DNA of 64,000 nt from Mytilus galloprovincialis (GCF_965363235.1 NC_134850.1:35623102-35687101), one strand, 5' to 3'; positions 49,501 through 58,854 are shown, counted from the first letter of the stretch. Notes: generated by a model not told the origin, from the letters alone. Program-made: numbers and translations.

Positions 49501-51804
49501 AAATTCTTTTACAAGCTTAAGCATATTCATTGATGGCCCTTGGCTGTTTTGTGCTTTATAGTTGGTTTGTTGACTCTTTTAAACATTCCTCGTGTCCATT
49601 CTTTTAATATTTTTCATGTGTATAAAAAAAGAAGAAGAAGAAGAAGTTGCTGTTTTTCTAACCATTATTAGAATACTATGGATGCAATTTGTTTTAATCT
49701 TAATTTTCACACTTAGTGCAGTAGTAGTTCTAATCTTTATTTTTATAAATTCAACAAATTATATCATTGGTCATTGTGTCAAGTTTAAGAGTAAATTAAA
49801 ATAATTAAAGCAATTAGAAATAAAGGCCTCAAGAGTCAAGATGTTTTCCTCTGCTCAGGTAATTCTGAGTATTATTTTAGATGTCAACACAGCCATAGTT
49901 CCTATTAAGTGGTCAGTTTGTTATAATAAGGCTTATATCCCTATGAGGATGTGGATAGGAAAAAAGAAAAAAAATAATGAAGTGGGTGGACATAAAGGAC
50001 AGAAAATATCATTTGAAGATAATAGTAATTCATGTGATTACATAATAGCCAGTGTTTTAAAGATAAAGGATCTCCTGTAGTTGGTGATCGCAATACTGGT
50101 ATACTAGTATTGTGCACAATACTGGTATAAAAAATTTGTACCAGTATTGTGTTTTCTTAAATAAACAATACATATATAGGTAATTAATCTTTTATCAAAG
50201 GTGTCAAATATACAGTGAAACCTGACTAAACCGAACCCTTTCGGGACTTGAGATTTTGTTCGGTTTTGGCAGGTATTCGGTTTCATCAGGTTCACAATGC
50301 ATAAAATGTGATATGATTGGTCTTCAGAACAAGTTTGGATTAGACAGGTTTCCGGTTTATTCAGGGTTCGGTTTAATCAGGTTTCACTGTATATGCATAA
50401 TGAAATATGACATGACAATTTAATAAGGAATAATTGTATGTTTAACTGATGGAACATTGTGATTGTCATAAAGGAAGTTTTGAATTTTCTGATGTTTTTT
50501 CCTTAACATTGCTTAAGGAAACCATACTGTCTCAGCATTTTAACAAACTCTTTACTTTCTTCTATGTTTTCTTTTAGCTATCTCTTTTCAGGTCTCAGTA
50601 GTATATTTTAGTGTCTATATTTTATTAAGATGGTATTTCTGCAAATCCTCCCTCCACACTTCCTATATTGATATTTAGGTATTCAGTCTTTGTGTACTTT
50701 CTCTTACTAGATTATAAACTTTTTCAGATATCACCTGAACAGCTCTCTAACTGTCGGAGTGCTTGCCAAGTACAAAAATGTATAAGTATTTGTACCACAT
50801 CTACATCTACACTATTGATCTGCAGTGGAAATCCATAACGCAGATACTGCTGTGCAAACGTCAACCTGCGTGCTCAGTATTTACAAGTGCAATTAAAGAA
50901 GAAGAAGATATATCTGTTACAAATTGTATTGCCCATATATATGGTTCTGAAGTGACTATGGTACTAATCTACCAAAAAAAAGTAACAATACTGGTACAAA
51001 ATTTGTATACCAGTATTGTGGACAATAGTGGTATACCAGTATTGCGATTACCAACTACAGGAGATCCAAGATAAAGAATAATAAGTGAAAACAATTAACA
51101 CTAAAGAAATGAAAAGTTTTTCACCCCATCCCCCATTAACAAAAACAAGTGCGAGTTATTTAACATACGAATGTGGATAGTACCCCCCTTTTTTCCATTG
51201 ACAGAAACTACTGTCTGTGAGTAAACGGTAGTCAATTCTATTAATATGTTATTTTTCAAAGGTATATAAGAAAATAAGCTTCCCGTTTAAAATCCATTGG
51301 AGGTCCTCCGATAAACCGCAACTAATATTTTTTGTAGCGGCCACTTTCCTATTACTGGATGTCCGCCATTTTGACTTAACGGTCACGTGACAAAAGTAAA
51401 AATCCCGCCGCGGACAAATTCTTAGCATTTTACATTTACTGGAAAACATTTTAAAATCATGTAATAAATCTCATATATATATAATATTATAGATTTTGTA
51501 TGAGAGCATCATTGGTTGCAAGCGTCTATTTTTTTCAATTTCAATTGCTACGAAGTTTCTAGAAAGTAGTTGCATAGTCTGCATATATAGTGCATCCAGT
51601 ACGCACAAAGGAAGCAACGTTCATATATCATTATTATAACAAGAAAATCTGCTTAGTTCATAGTACCATTATAGGGTATGGATAACGCAGCACTGCAACA
51701 TCACATTTCAGTCTGCAATAAAGATGGGCACAGGTTCAGCCCTGTAATATTTCAAATATCTCTAGTCGGACAGATGATAAAACATTAAAATAGCTTACCG
51801 ACAT
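34347..51804 (-). CDS. HTH-HMG box-chromodomain nuclear protein (11 exons)
   Basis: Predicted coding exons, 5' to 3' on the minus strand: 51804-51799, 48918-48781, 47578-47464, 44832-44675, 42335-42185, 41012-40941, 39847-39682, 39313-39267, 38695-38636, 36137-34962, 34504-34347. Every junction is GT-AG and all phases agree, giving 2247 nt and 748 residues. Residues 4-58 look homeodomain-like, with helix-3 positions W50, I51, N53 and K55. Residues 72-117 resemble an HMG box (Y78, F81, W95/W99, EEK at 105-107, Y110). Residues 140-300 match nothing I know. Residues ~305-696 are mostly 9-residue Thr/Pro/Ser repeats ending in a basic, NLS-like stretch. Residues 697-735 are a chromodomain with a possible methyl-lysine cage W698, W719, F722. 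A role as a DNA-binding chromatin reader is inferred. I know no named gene with this order. The start is the only ATG-containing short exon in phase with exon 2; an earlier exon is possible. Confidence 0.82.
35014..35877 (-). repeat. 27-bp coding minisatellite, right copy
   Basis: Inverted counterpart of 5890-6768 with one unit fewer: a PVTHTLPSP unit near the 5' end of the array is absent. The remaining order of unit variants is the same as in the left copy, which dates the copy-number change to after the arm duplication or to allelic variation. Confidence 0.9.
36766..36926. mobile_element. 161-bp MITE present only in the right arm
   Basis: The termini CAGTGGCGGATCCAG and CTGCATCCGCCACTG are inverted repeats of 15 bp with one mismatch. 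The element is flanked by the 5-bp direct repeat ACTTG (36761-36765 and 36927-36931). The interior is G/C-homopolymer rich. The left arm at the paired site (~5003-5013) has no element, but six extra bases remain relative to a clean empty site. The CAG start suggests hAT, although hAT elements usually duplicate 8 bp, so the superfamily is uncertain. Confidence 0.85.
36968..37117 (+). repeat. Mytilid dispersed repeat fragment (right arm)
   Basis: Mirror of 4816-4965. Minus-strand open frames running through this repeat and the neighbouring MITE (36732-37115) are composites of two repeats and not genes. Confidence 0.7.
37403..37549 (+). repeat. ~150-bp dispersed repeat, copy 2 (right arm)
   Basis: Mirror of 4384-4530, in the intron before exon 10 of the complete chromodomain gene. 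Confidence 0.8.
38861..39173. repeat. ~144-bp diverged tandem pair in an intron (right arm)
   Basis: Mirror of 2760-3072, in the corresponding intron of the complete chromodomain gene. Confidence 0.65.
39973..40853. repeat. Mytilid-type dispersed repeats in diverged ~300-bp tandem (right arm)
   Basis: Mirror of 1080-1960. Here the family is in its sense form: GGGGCCAGCTGAAGGACGCC, the GTGCGGGAATTTCTCGC block, then GGTCGGGTTGTTGTCTCTTTG. Confidence 0.7.
42541..43200 (+). repeat. Diverged ~410-bp tandem pair in intron 4
   Basis: Blocks at 42566-42790 and 42963-43190 share GCGGGTATAAGATTTTCAG, ATTAATTACCTTTAGTAG, GTTACTTTAT and AAAAAGCTCCAAATTATCTC. Coding potential is absent. The position is just upstream (minus-strand sense) of exon 5. 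Confidence 0.75.
43500..44640 (+). repeat. 161-bp tandem element, pearl/BIV160-like
   Basis: CTGAACGG landmarks at 43741, 43902, 44063, 44224 and 44385 are exactly 161 bp apart, with a more diverged first unit near 43580. The array is preceded by AACAAGAGGCTGTCACAACG and followed by a C-rich tail (44510-44565) and AATCCGGTTA. A unique head, ~160-bp tandem core and unique tail is the organisation described for pearl elements of bivalves. Intron 4 of the chromodomain gene contains it. Confidence 0.8.
45065..45968. mobile_element. 904-bp non-autonomous hAT-like element
   Basis: It starts CAGGCATGGG and ends CCCATCCCTG (inverted repeats with one mismatch). It is flanked by a perfect 8-bp duplication, CAGTCAAG, at 45057-45064 and 45969-45976. 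Subterminal regions are packed with TAATCRATTACA-type motifs in both orientations (45090-45260 and 45780-45960). The 8-bp duplication and CAG termini are hAT hallmarks. No transposase frame is visible. It lies in intron 3 of the chromodomain gene. Confidence 0.85.
45977..47234. other. Intron sequence, nothing recognised
   Basis: Lies in intron 3 of the chromodomain gene between the hAT-like element and a dispersed repeat. It is AT-rich, and I see no exon-like block or transposon end. Confidence 0.55.
47235..47393 (+). repeat. ~150-bp dispersed repeat, copy 3 (unique region)
   Basis: Same family as 37403-37549, with about ten differences, just downstream of exon 3 of the chromodomain gene in the intron. 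Because it is outside the palindrome it is a separate insertion of a dispersed family. No terminal inverted repeats or duplications are evident. Confidence 0.8.
47579..48780. other. Intron 2 of the chromodomain gene
   Basis: About 1.2 kb between exons 2 and 3. The acceptor region of exon 3 contains a TACTAAT branch-point-like motif just upstream of AATTTAAG. The 94-codon minus-strand frame at 48369-48653 shows no splice support and is probably chance. Confidence 0.55.
49070..49392 (+). repeat. Long copy of the mytilid dispersed repeat, intron 1
   Basis: It contains the longer form: AACCCTGCTGCAATTTTGC, CCCAAGTCCGGAGCCTCTGG, TATCACTGAACTAGTATA, GGGGCCAGCTGAAAG and GGTCGGGTTGTTGTCGCTTTG. The strong match to a mytilid high-copy family (from memory) is the main taxonomic clue in the window. 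It is in intron 1 of the chromodomain gene. Confidence 0.75.
50068..51067. mobile_element. 1000-bp long-TIR MITE in intron 1
   Basis: Inverted terminal repeats of about 85 bp begin GGATCTCCTGTAGTTGG and contain repeated CAATACTGGTA motifs. The perfect 8-bp direct repeat AAGATAAA flanks it (50060-50067 and 51068-51075). Long terminal repeats with an 8-9-bp duplication suggest a Mutator-like origin, but this is only an inference. The interior contains another, nested MITE. No transposase is encoded. Confidence 0.82.
50213..50389. mobile_element. 177-bp TA-flanked MITE nested in the 1000-bp element
   Basis: The termini begin CAGTGAAACCTGACTAAACC and match in inverted orientation over 26 bp with one mismatch. 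TA dinucleotides flank both ends (50211-50212 and 50390-50391). This fits a Tc1/mariner or pogo-type derivative. It inserted after the host element, giving a relative age. Confidence 0.82.
51340..51425. promoter_or_regulatory. CpG-containing cluster in intron 1
   Basis: A short stretch contains GTCCGCCATTTTGAC (YY1-like), GGTCACGTGAC (E-box palindrome) and ATCCCGCCGCGG (E2F-like), and is CpG-richer than its surroundings. It may be an alternative promoter or an enhancer within intron 1, about 400 bp downstream of the start codon. Motif recognition only. Confidence 0.35.
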
Positions 51805-52066
51805 GTCTAGTTGAGATGTACGAGAAATAAAAGGAAAACTTGAACGTGCTTTTTATGTTATTTGAAAATGGCTAATGTTAGAACTCTTTGAAAAGCATGC
51901 TGGGAAACTGCAATTGATTGGTTATAATTGCTGCATAAAATCATTCTATTCAACAGGATAACCCAATACTATATAGTAACATAGTATACTATGTTATCGG
52001 CTGAACAGCATAACCCCACATAACCTAACATCTATTGAATAGGAAAACTCCAGTTGCATCGGGTGA
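51805..52066 (-). promoter_or_regulatory. Promoter-like interval upstream of the chromodomain gene
   Basis: On the minus strand, TTCCCAGCATGC (51906-51895) matches the core of the ZNF143/Staf-type element, and an inverted CCAAT box (CCAAT at 51921-51917) lies next to it. Both are about 90-120 bp upstream of the ATG at 51804-51802. No TATA box is evident on this strand. The tandem array begins on the other side, transcribed in the opposite direction, so the interval could be bidirectional. Motif calls are by eye. Confidence 0.5.
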
Positions 52067-52175
52067 TATAAAGGTGTCGTCCTAAAGTTAAACAACGAAC
52101 TGACTAGTGTAACTTAAAATATAAAGTTAAAACTTTATAAAGTTTATATTTAAAGGTCTCCACCCTAAAATAGTG

Positions 52176-52244
52176 ATGGACACAAAGACCTTTAAACACA
52201 GGCCCTCTTTTACAGATGCTGTACCCTCCCTACCTTTCTTGTAA
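52176..52244 (+). CDS. Candidate 22-residue microgene of the array, unit 1
   Basis: After a TATA-like GATATAAAGG at ~52065-52074 the first ATG is at 52176, with G at -3 and G at +4. The frame encodes 22 residues beginning MDTKTFKHRPS and ending SLPF plus Leu or Phe, then TAA. AATAAA lies 72 nt beyond (52316-52321). The other copies are at 53876-53944, 55572-55640, 57269-57337, 58968-59036, 60663-60731 and 62361-62429. Between unit 1 and the rest the frame has two silent and two conservative changes (Phe/Ile, Leu/Phe), with no stop or frameshift. The peptide has no signal sequence and matches nothing I know. It could instead be a non-coding transcript. Confidence 0.35.
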   Translation: MDTKTFKHRPSFTDAVPSLPFL

Positions 52245-53223
52245 ACCTTCTGACGCTTCTTAGTCATATACTTGTTTGAAACAAGTACAAACTGATATTA
52301 TAATTTATGTTTCTTAATAAATCAACCATTACTACAAGGCATTGATGAACACATTTTATTAATTGTAGCTGCTTCATGTCCAGCGACAAATATATCAGTC
52401 ACATTTCAAAAAAGATAGTAACATATAGGTGTTGCAAAAAATTGCTTTAGTTAATTTAAAACTCCAGTTAATAGATCATACAAAGCATTCAAGAAGAACT
52501 TTTAATCATCGATGAATCTGCTTCATGTCCAACGACAAATATATCAGTCATAATACATGTATGTGTTGCAAAACATTGCCTTAGTCAATTTAAAATCCCT
52601 TCAACGGATTCTTGTTTACCAAACCAAATACGGTGTAGGAAAGGGTCTTGATAAACCCTGATTTATTTAATTGCTTTTTTGGTGTTTAATGCCACTTTCA
52701 TCACCACTGGATTTGTCATTGCGGACAGGTTTTTTTTATCAGCAAAAAAAAAAAACAGCTTGAAAAAAAACCAAACAAATGGTAGCATCAGCAAAGTGAA
52801 TATGTCATTCATATATATCTGTAGTCGTTGGGATGCTGTCTCATTGAGAGAAACTCGCATCTCCTTTTCTCCGTTCAGCGTCCACATGTCGTTTGCATAT
52901 TTTTGTCACTAGGTTGCGGTATCATTGACGTTTACCCCACAATCTGTTTGTCGCACACTATATATTTGCAAACATGCAGTTAAAAATGTTATTGCATATG
53001 TATAATAAAGTGAGAAAATGCAGAAGAGAAGACCAAAGGACTTAATAGAAAAAAAAAGCAACGATATTTTTCTTTCTTCAAAAACGACCTGTTTGGTCAC
53101 TCGTATATTGGTTGTCTATAAATATAGTTCCTGACATATTTATGAATGTAAACTATAAGTATACTGTGTCTTTTATGTGAAAATGTATAGCTTAACATTA
53201 TAAGTTATTTGTTTGATAGTGAT

Positions 53224-53427
53224 ATGTATCATCATTTCTTGAAATTTGAACTTTTTCGGATTGCATTGTGGGATGAAGTGTCAAAAATGTATGAAAGGCA
53301 ACTCTGTCTACTTAATCAGCGTAAAAATCGTTGTTTTAAAAGTGCGACTTTTCCCATGTGTCTAAATGACTTTATATTTCATGTCATTAAGCAGTTCATA
53401 ATAAGTAAGCACACGAGTTTGTTTTAA
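53224..53427 (+). CDS. 67-codon frame conserved in array units (doubtful)
   Basis: It opens with ATG and begins MYHHFLKFELF; it ends in SLF (type A) or SLC (type B). Copies are at 54923-55126, 56620-56823, 58318-58521, 60014-60217, 61710-61913 and 63408-63611. Only two differences separate the types (one silent His codon, one Phe/Cys), too few to judge selection. No promoter is obvious nearby. I do not recognise the product. Confidence 0.2.
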   Translation: MYHHFLKFELFRIALWDEVSKMYERQLCLLNQRKNRCFKSATFPMCLNDFIFHVIKQFIISKHTSLF

Positions 53428-53762
53428 GATGTACTACAGATTTCAACTTTTGTTTTATTTAGTAACTGTAAATCTTAAAAAATGTGTGTTTGCCAAAAAA
53501 AAAAAAAAAAAAAAAATATGTCTTCACTGGGAACTCCAGAGCTGAAACCTACAGACTTCAGTTTAGCAGGGACGTAACTCTATTGCCATTTTGCGCATAT
53601 AATCTTTACAGACACAGTCAGTGTATCACAATTGTGCTTCCCAACGAAATGTCTACTTAGCAACCGAATGATGCATCCAAATAATGACTGCGCGATACAT
53701 TCTCCGAAATTTTGCAATCCTTGGTCATAAAACACACCCTTTCGTAGTAAGACAAAAAAATC

Positions 53763-53771
53763 TATATATAA
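53763..53771 (+). promoter_or_regulatory. TATA box of the array microgene
   Basis: TATATATAAAG sits 113 bp before the microgene ATG, with no other ATG between. It recurs at the same place in units 3-8 (55459, 57156, 58855, 60550, 62248, 63944). Unit 1 has only the weaker GATATAAAGG, because the array edge cuts here. Confidence 0.45.
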
Positions 53772-53968
53772 AGCTTTCGTCCTAAAGTTAAACAACTAAC
53801 TGACTAGTGTAACTTAAAATATAAAGTTAAAACTTTATAAAGTTTATACTTAAAGGTCTCCACACTAAAATAGTGATGGACACAAAGACCTTCAAACACA
53901 GGCCCTCTATTACTGATGCTGTACCCTCCCTACCTTTCTTTTAAATCTTCTGACACTTCTTAGTCATA

Positions 53969-53987
53969 TACTTGTTTGAAACAAGTA
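53969..53987 (+). other. Hairpin in the microgene 3' region
   Basis: TACTTGTTT and AAACAAGTA are perfect inverted 9-mers around one G, between the microgene stop and its AATAAA. It is present in every unit. It does not match the histone mRNA stem-loop consensus. It could be an RNA hairpin or a palindromic protein-binding site. Confidence 0.5.
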
Positions 53988-54015
53988 CAAACTGATATTA
54001 TAATTTATGTTTCTT

Positions 54016-54021
54016 AATAAA
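54016..54021 (+). terminator. Polyadenylation signal of the array microgene
   Basis: AATAAA follows the microgene stop by 72 nt and is conserved in all units (unit 1: 52316-52321), predicting a transcript of about 250 nt. Confidence 0.45.
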
Positions 54022-55458
54022 TCAATCAATACTACAAGGCATTGATGAACACATTTTATTAGATGTAGCTGCTTCATGTCCAGCGACAAATATATCAGTC
54101 ACATTTCAAAAAAGATAGTAACATATAGGTGTTGCAAAACATTGCTTTAGTTAATTTAAAACTCCAGTTAATAGATCATACAAAGCATTCAAGAAGAACT
54201 TTAAATCATCGATGAATCTGCTTCATGTCCAACGTCAAATATATCAGTCATAATACATGTATGTGTTGCAAAACATTGCCTTAGTCAATTTAAAATCCCT
54301 TCAACGGATTCTTGTTTACCAAACCAAATACGGTGTAGGAAAGGGTCTTGATAAACCCTGATTTATTTTATTGCTTTTTTGGTGTTTAATGCCACTTTCA
54401 TCACTACTGGCTTTGTCATTGCGGACAGGTTCTTTTTATCAGCAAAAAAAAAAAACAGCTTGAAAAAAACCCAAACAAATGGTAGCATCAGCAAAGTGAA
54501 TATGTCATTCATATATATCTGTAGTCGTTGGGATGCTGTTTCATTGAGAGAAACTCGCATCTCCTTTTCTCCGTTCATCGTCCACATGTCGTTTGCATAT
54601 TTTTGTCGCTAGGTTGCGGTCTCATTGACGTTTACCCCACAATCTGTTTGTCGCACACTATATATTTGCAAACATGCAGTTAAAAATGTTATTGCATATG
54701 TATAATAAAGTGAGAAAATGCAGAAGAGAAGACCAAAGGACTTAATAGAAAAAAAAGCAAGGATATTTTTCTTTCTTCAAAAACGACCTGTTTGGTCACT
54801 CGTATATTGGTTGTCTATAAATATAGTTCCTGACATATTTATGAATGTAAACTATAAGTATACTGTGTCTTTTATGTGAAAATGTATAGCTTAACATTAT
54901 AAGTTATTTGTTTGATAGTGATATGTATCACCATTTCTTGAAATTTGAACTTTTTCGGATTGCATTGTGGGATGAAGTGTCAAAAATGTATGAAAGGCAA
55001 CTCTGTCTACTTAATCAGCGTAAAAATCGTTGTTTTAAAAGTGCGACTTTTCCCATGTGTCTAAATGACTTTATATTTCATGTCATTAAGCAGTTCATAA
55101 TAAGTAAGCACACGAGTTTGTGTTAAGATGTACTACAGATTTCAACTTTTGTTTTATTTAGTAACTGTAAATCTTAAAAAATGTGTGTTTGCCAAAAAAA
55201 AAAAAAAAAAAATATGTCTTCACTGGGAACTCCAGAGCTGAAACCTACAGACTTCAGTTTAGCAGGGACGTAACTCTATTGCCATTTTGCGCATATAATC
55301 TTTACAGACACAGTCAGTGTATCACAATTGTGCTTCCCAACGACATGTCTACTTAGCTACCGAATGATGCATCCAAATAATGACTGCGCGATACATTCTC
55401 CGAAATTTTGCAATCCTTGGTCATAAAACACACCCTTTCGTAGTAAGACAAAAAAATC

Positions 55459-57155
55459 TATATATAAAGGTGTCGTCCGAAAGTTAAACAACTAACTGAC
55501 TAGTGTAACTTAAAATATAAAGTTAAAACTTTATAAAGTTTATACTTAAAGGTCTCCACACTAAAATAGTGATGGACACAAAGACCTTTAAACACAGGCC
55601 CTCTATTACTGATGCTGTACCCTCCCTACCTTTCTTTTAAATCTTCTGACACTTCTTAGTCATATACTTGTTTGAAACAAGTACAAACTGATATTATAAT
55701 TTATGTTTCTTAATAAATCAATCAATACTACAAGGCATTGATGAACACATTTTATTAGATGTAGCTGCTTCATGTCCAGCGACAAATATATCAGTCACAT
55801 TTCAAAAAAGATAGTAACATATAGGTGTTGCAAAACATTGCTTTAGTTAATTTAAAACTCCAGTTAATAGATCATACAAAGCATTCAAGAAGAACTTTAA
55901 ATCATCGATGAATCTGCTTCATGTCCAACGTCAAATATATCAGTCATAATACATGTATGTGTTGCAAAACATTGCCTTAGTCAATTTAAAATCCCTTCAA
56001 CGGATTCTTGTTTACCAAACCAAATACGGTGTAGGAAAGGGTCTTGATAAACCCTGATTTATTTTATTGCTTTTTTGGTGTTTAATGCCACTTTCATCAC
56101 TACTGGCTTTGTCATTGCGGACAGGTTCTTTTTATCAGCAAAAAAAAAAAAACAGCTTGAAAAAAACCCAAACAAATGGTAGCATCAGCAAAGTGAATAT
56201 GTCATTCATATATATCTGTAGTCGTTGGGATGCTGTTTCATTGAGAGAAACTCGCATCTCCTTTTCTCCGTTCATCGTCCACATGTCGTTTGCATATTTT
56301 TGTCGCTAGGTTGCGGTCTCATTGACGTTTACCCCACAATCTGTTTGTCGCACACTATATATTTGCAAACATGCAGTTAAAAATGTTATTGCATATGTAT
56401 AATAAAGTGAGAAAATGCAGAAGAGAAGACCAAAGGACTTAATAGAAAAAAAAGCAAGGATATTTTTCTTTCTTCAAAAACGACCTGTTTGGTCACTCGT
56501 ATATTGGTTGTCTATAAATATAGTTCCTGACATATTTATGAATGTAAACTATAAGTATACTGTGTCTTTTATGTGAAAATGTATAGCTTAACATTATAAG
56601 TTATTTGTTTGATAGTGATATGTATCACCATTTCTTGAAATTTGAACTTTTTCGGATTGCATTGTGGGATGAAGTGTCAAAAATGTATGAAAGGCAACTC
56701 TGTCTACTTAATCAGCGTAAAAATCGTTGTTTTAAAAGTGCGACTTTTCCCATGTGTCTAAATGACTTTATATTTCATGTCATTAAGCAGTTCATAATAA
56801 GTAAGCACACGAGTTTGTGTTAAGATGTACTACAGATTTCAACTTTTGTTTTATTTAGTAACTGTAAATCTTAAAAAATGTGTGTTTGCCAAAAAAAAAA
56901 AAAAAAAAATATGTCTTCACTGGGAACTCCAGAGCTGAAACCTACAGACTTCAGTTTAGCAGGGACGTAACTCTATTGCCATTTTGCGCATATAATCTTT
57001 ACAGACACAGTCAGTGTATCACAATTGTGCTTCCCAACGACATGTCTACTTAGCTACCGAATGATGCATCCAAATAATGACTGCGCGATACATTCTCCGA
57101 AATTTTGCAATCCTTGGTCATAAAACACACCCTTTCGTAGTAAGACAAAAAAATC
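55459..57155 (+). repeat. Array unit 3 (type B)
   Basis: Type-B markers throughout, with the AAAGGTGTCGTCCGA junction. Confidence 0.9.
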
Positions 57156-58854
57156 TATATATAAAGGTGTCGTCCGAAAGTTAAACAACTAACTGACTAG
57201 TGTAACTTAAAATATAAAGTTAAAACTTTATAAAGTTTATACTTAAAGGTCTCCACACTAAAATAGTGATGGACACAAAGACCTTTAAACACAGGCCCTC
57301 TATTACTGATGCTGTACCCTCCCTACCTTTCTTTTAAATCTTCTGACACTTCTTAGTCATATACTTGTTTGAAACAAGTACAAACTGATATTATAATTTA
57401 TGTTTCTTAATAAATCAATCAATACTACAAGGCATTGATGAACACATTTTATTAGATGTAGCTGCTTCATGTCCAGCGACAAATATATCAGTCACATTTC
57501 AAAAAAGATAGTAACATATAGGTGTTGCAAAACATTGCTTTAGTTAATTTAAAACTCCAGTTAATAGATCATACAAAGCATTCAAGAAGAACTTTAAATC
57601 ATCGATGAATCTGCTTCATGTCCAACGTCAAATATATCAGTCATAATACATGTATGTGTTGCAAAACATTGCCTTAGTCAATTTAAAATCCCTTCAACGG
57701 ATTCTTGTTTACCAAACCAAATACGGTGTAGGAAAGGGTCTTGATAAACCCTGATTTATTTTATTGCTTTTTTGGTGTTTAATGCCACTTTCATCACTAC
57801 TGGCTTTGTCATTGCGAACAGGTTCTTTTTATCAGCAAAAAAAAAAAAACAGCTTGAAAAAAACCCAAACAAATGGTAGCATCAGCAAAGTGAATATGTC
57901 ATTCATATATATCTGTAGTCGTTGGGATGCTGTTTCATTGAGAGAAACTCGCATCTCCTTTTCTCCGTTCAGCGTCCACATGTCGTTTGCATATTTTTGT
58001 CACTAGGTTGCGGTATCATTGACGTTTACCCCACAATCTGTTTGTCGCACACTATATATTTGCAAACATGCAGTTAAAAATGTTATTGCATATGTATAAT
58101 AAAGTGAGAAAATGCAGAAGAGAAGACCAAAGGACTTAATAGAAAAAAAAAGCAACGATATTTTTCTTTCTTCAAAAACGACCTGTTTGGTCACTCGTAT
58201 ATTGGTTGTCTATAAATATAGTTCCTGACATATTTATGAATGTAAACTATAAGTATACTGTGTCTTTTATGTGAAAATGTATAGCTTAACATTATAAGTT
58301 ATTTGTTTGATAGTGATATGTATCATCATTTCTTGAAATTTGAACTTTTTCGGATTGCATTGTGGGATGAAGTGTCAAAAATGTATGAAAGGCAACTCTG
58401 TCTACTTAATCAGCGTAAAAATCGTTGTTTTAAAAGTGCGACTTTTCCCATGTGTCTAAATGACTTTATATTTCATGTCATTAAGCAGTTCATAATAAGT
58501 AAGCACACGAGTTTGTTTTAAGATGTACTACAGATTTCAACTTTTGTTTTATTTAGTAACTGTAAATCTTAAAAAATGTGTGTTTGCCAAAAAAAAAAAA
58601 AAAAAAAATATGTCTTCACTGGGAACTCCAGAGCTGAAACCTACAGACTTCAGTTTAGCAGGGACGTAACTCTATTGCCATTTTGCGCATATAATCTTTA
58701 CAGACACAGTCAGTGTATCACAATTGTGCTTCCCAACGACATGTCTACTTAGCTACCGAATGATGCATCCAAATAATGACTGCGCGATACATTCTCCGAA
58801 ATTTTGCAATCCTTGGTCATAAAACACACCCTTTCGTAGTAAGACAAAAAAATC
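57156..58854 (+). repeat. Array unit 4 (B-A-B mosaic)
   Basis: Type-B start, type-A centre (CACTAGG, GCAACGATA, TCATCATT, SLF), then type-B end (GACATGTC). This is the clearest patchwork copy and suggests gene conversion. Confidence 0.9.

Larger units (their letters stand above)
52067..53762 (+). repeat. Array unit 1 (type A, most diverged)
   Basis: The first unit lacks the sequence that precedes the TATA box in all others; homology begins at GATATAAAGG. It has unique changes in the microgene (TTTACA for ATTACT) and type-A markers (CACTAGG, GCAACGATA, TCATCATT, GAAATGTC, SLF end of the 67-codon frame). Divergence at the array edge is usual for tandem arrays. Confidence 0.9.
53763..55458 (+). 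repeat. Array unit 2 (type B with A-like start)
   Basis: Begins with the type-A junction (AAAGCTTTCGTCCTA) and ACCTTCAAACAC, then switches to type-B markers (CGCTAGG, GCAAGGATA, TCACCATT, GACATGTC). It is nearly the same as unit 7. Confidence 0.9.

Noticed and set aside
52663..52912. 74-77-codon frames on both strands within the 1.7-kb unit
   Set aside because: They cross a variable poly-A tract and dispersed-repeat fragments; several units carry them frameshifted, so coding is unlikely.
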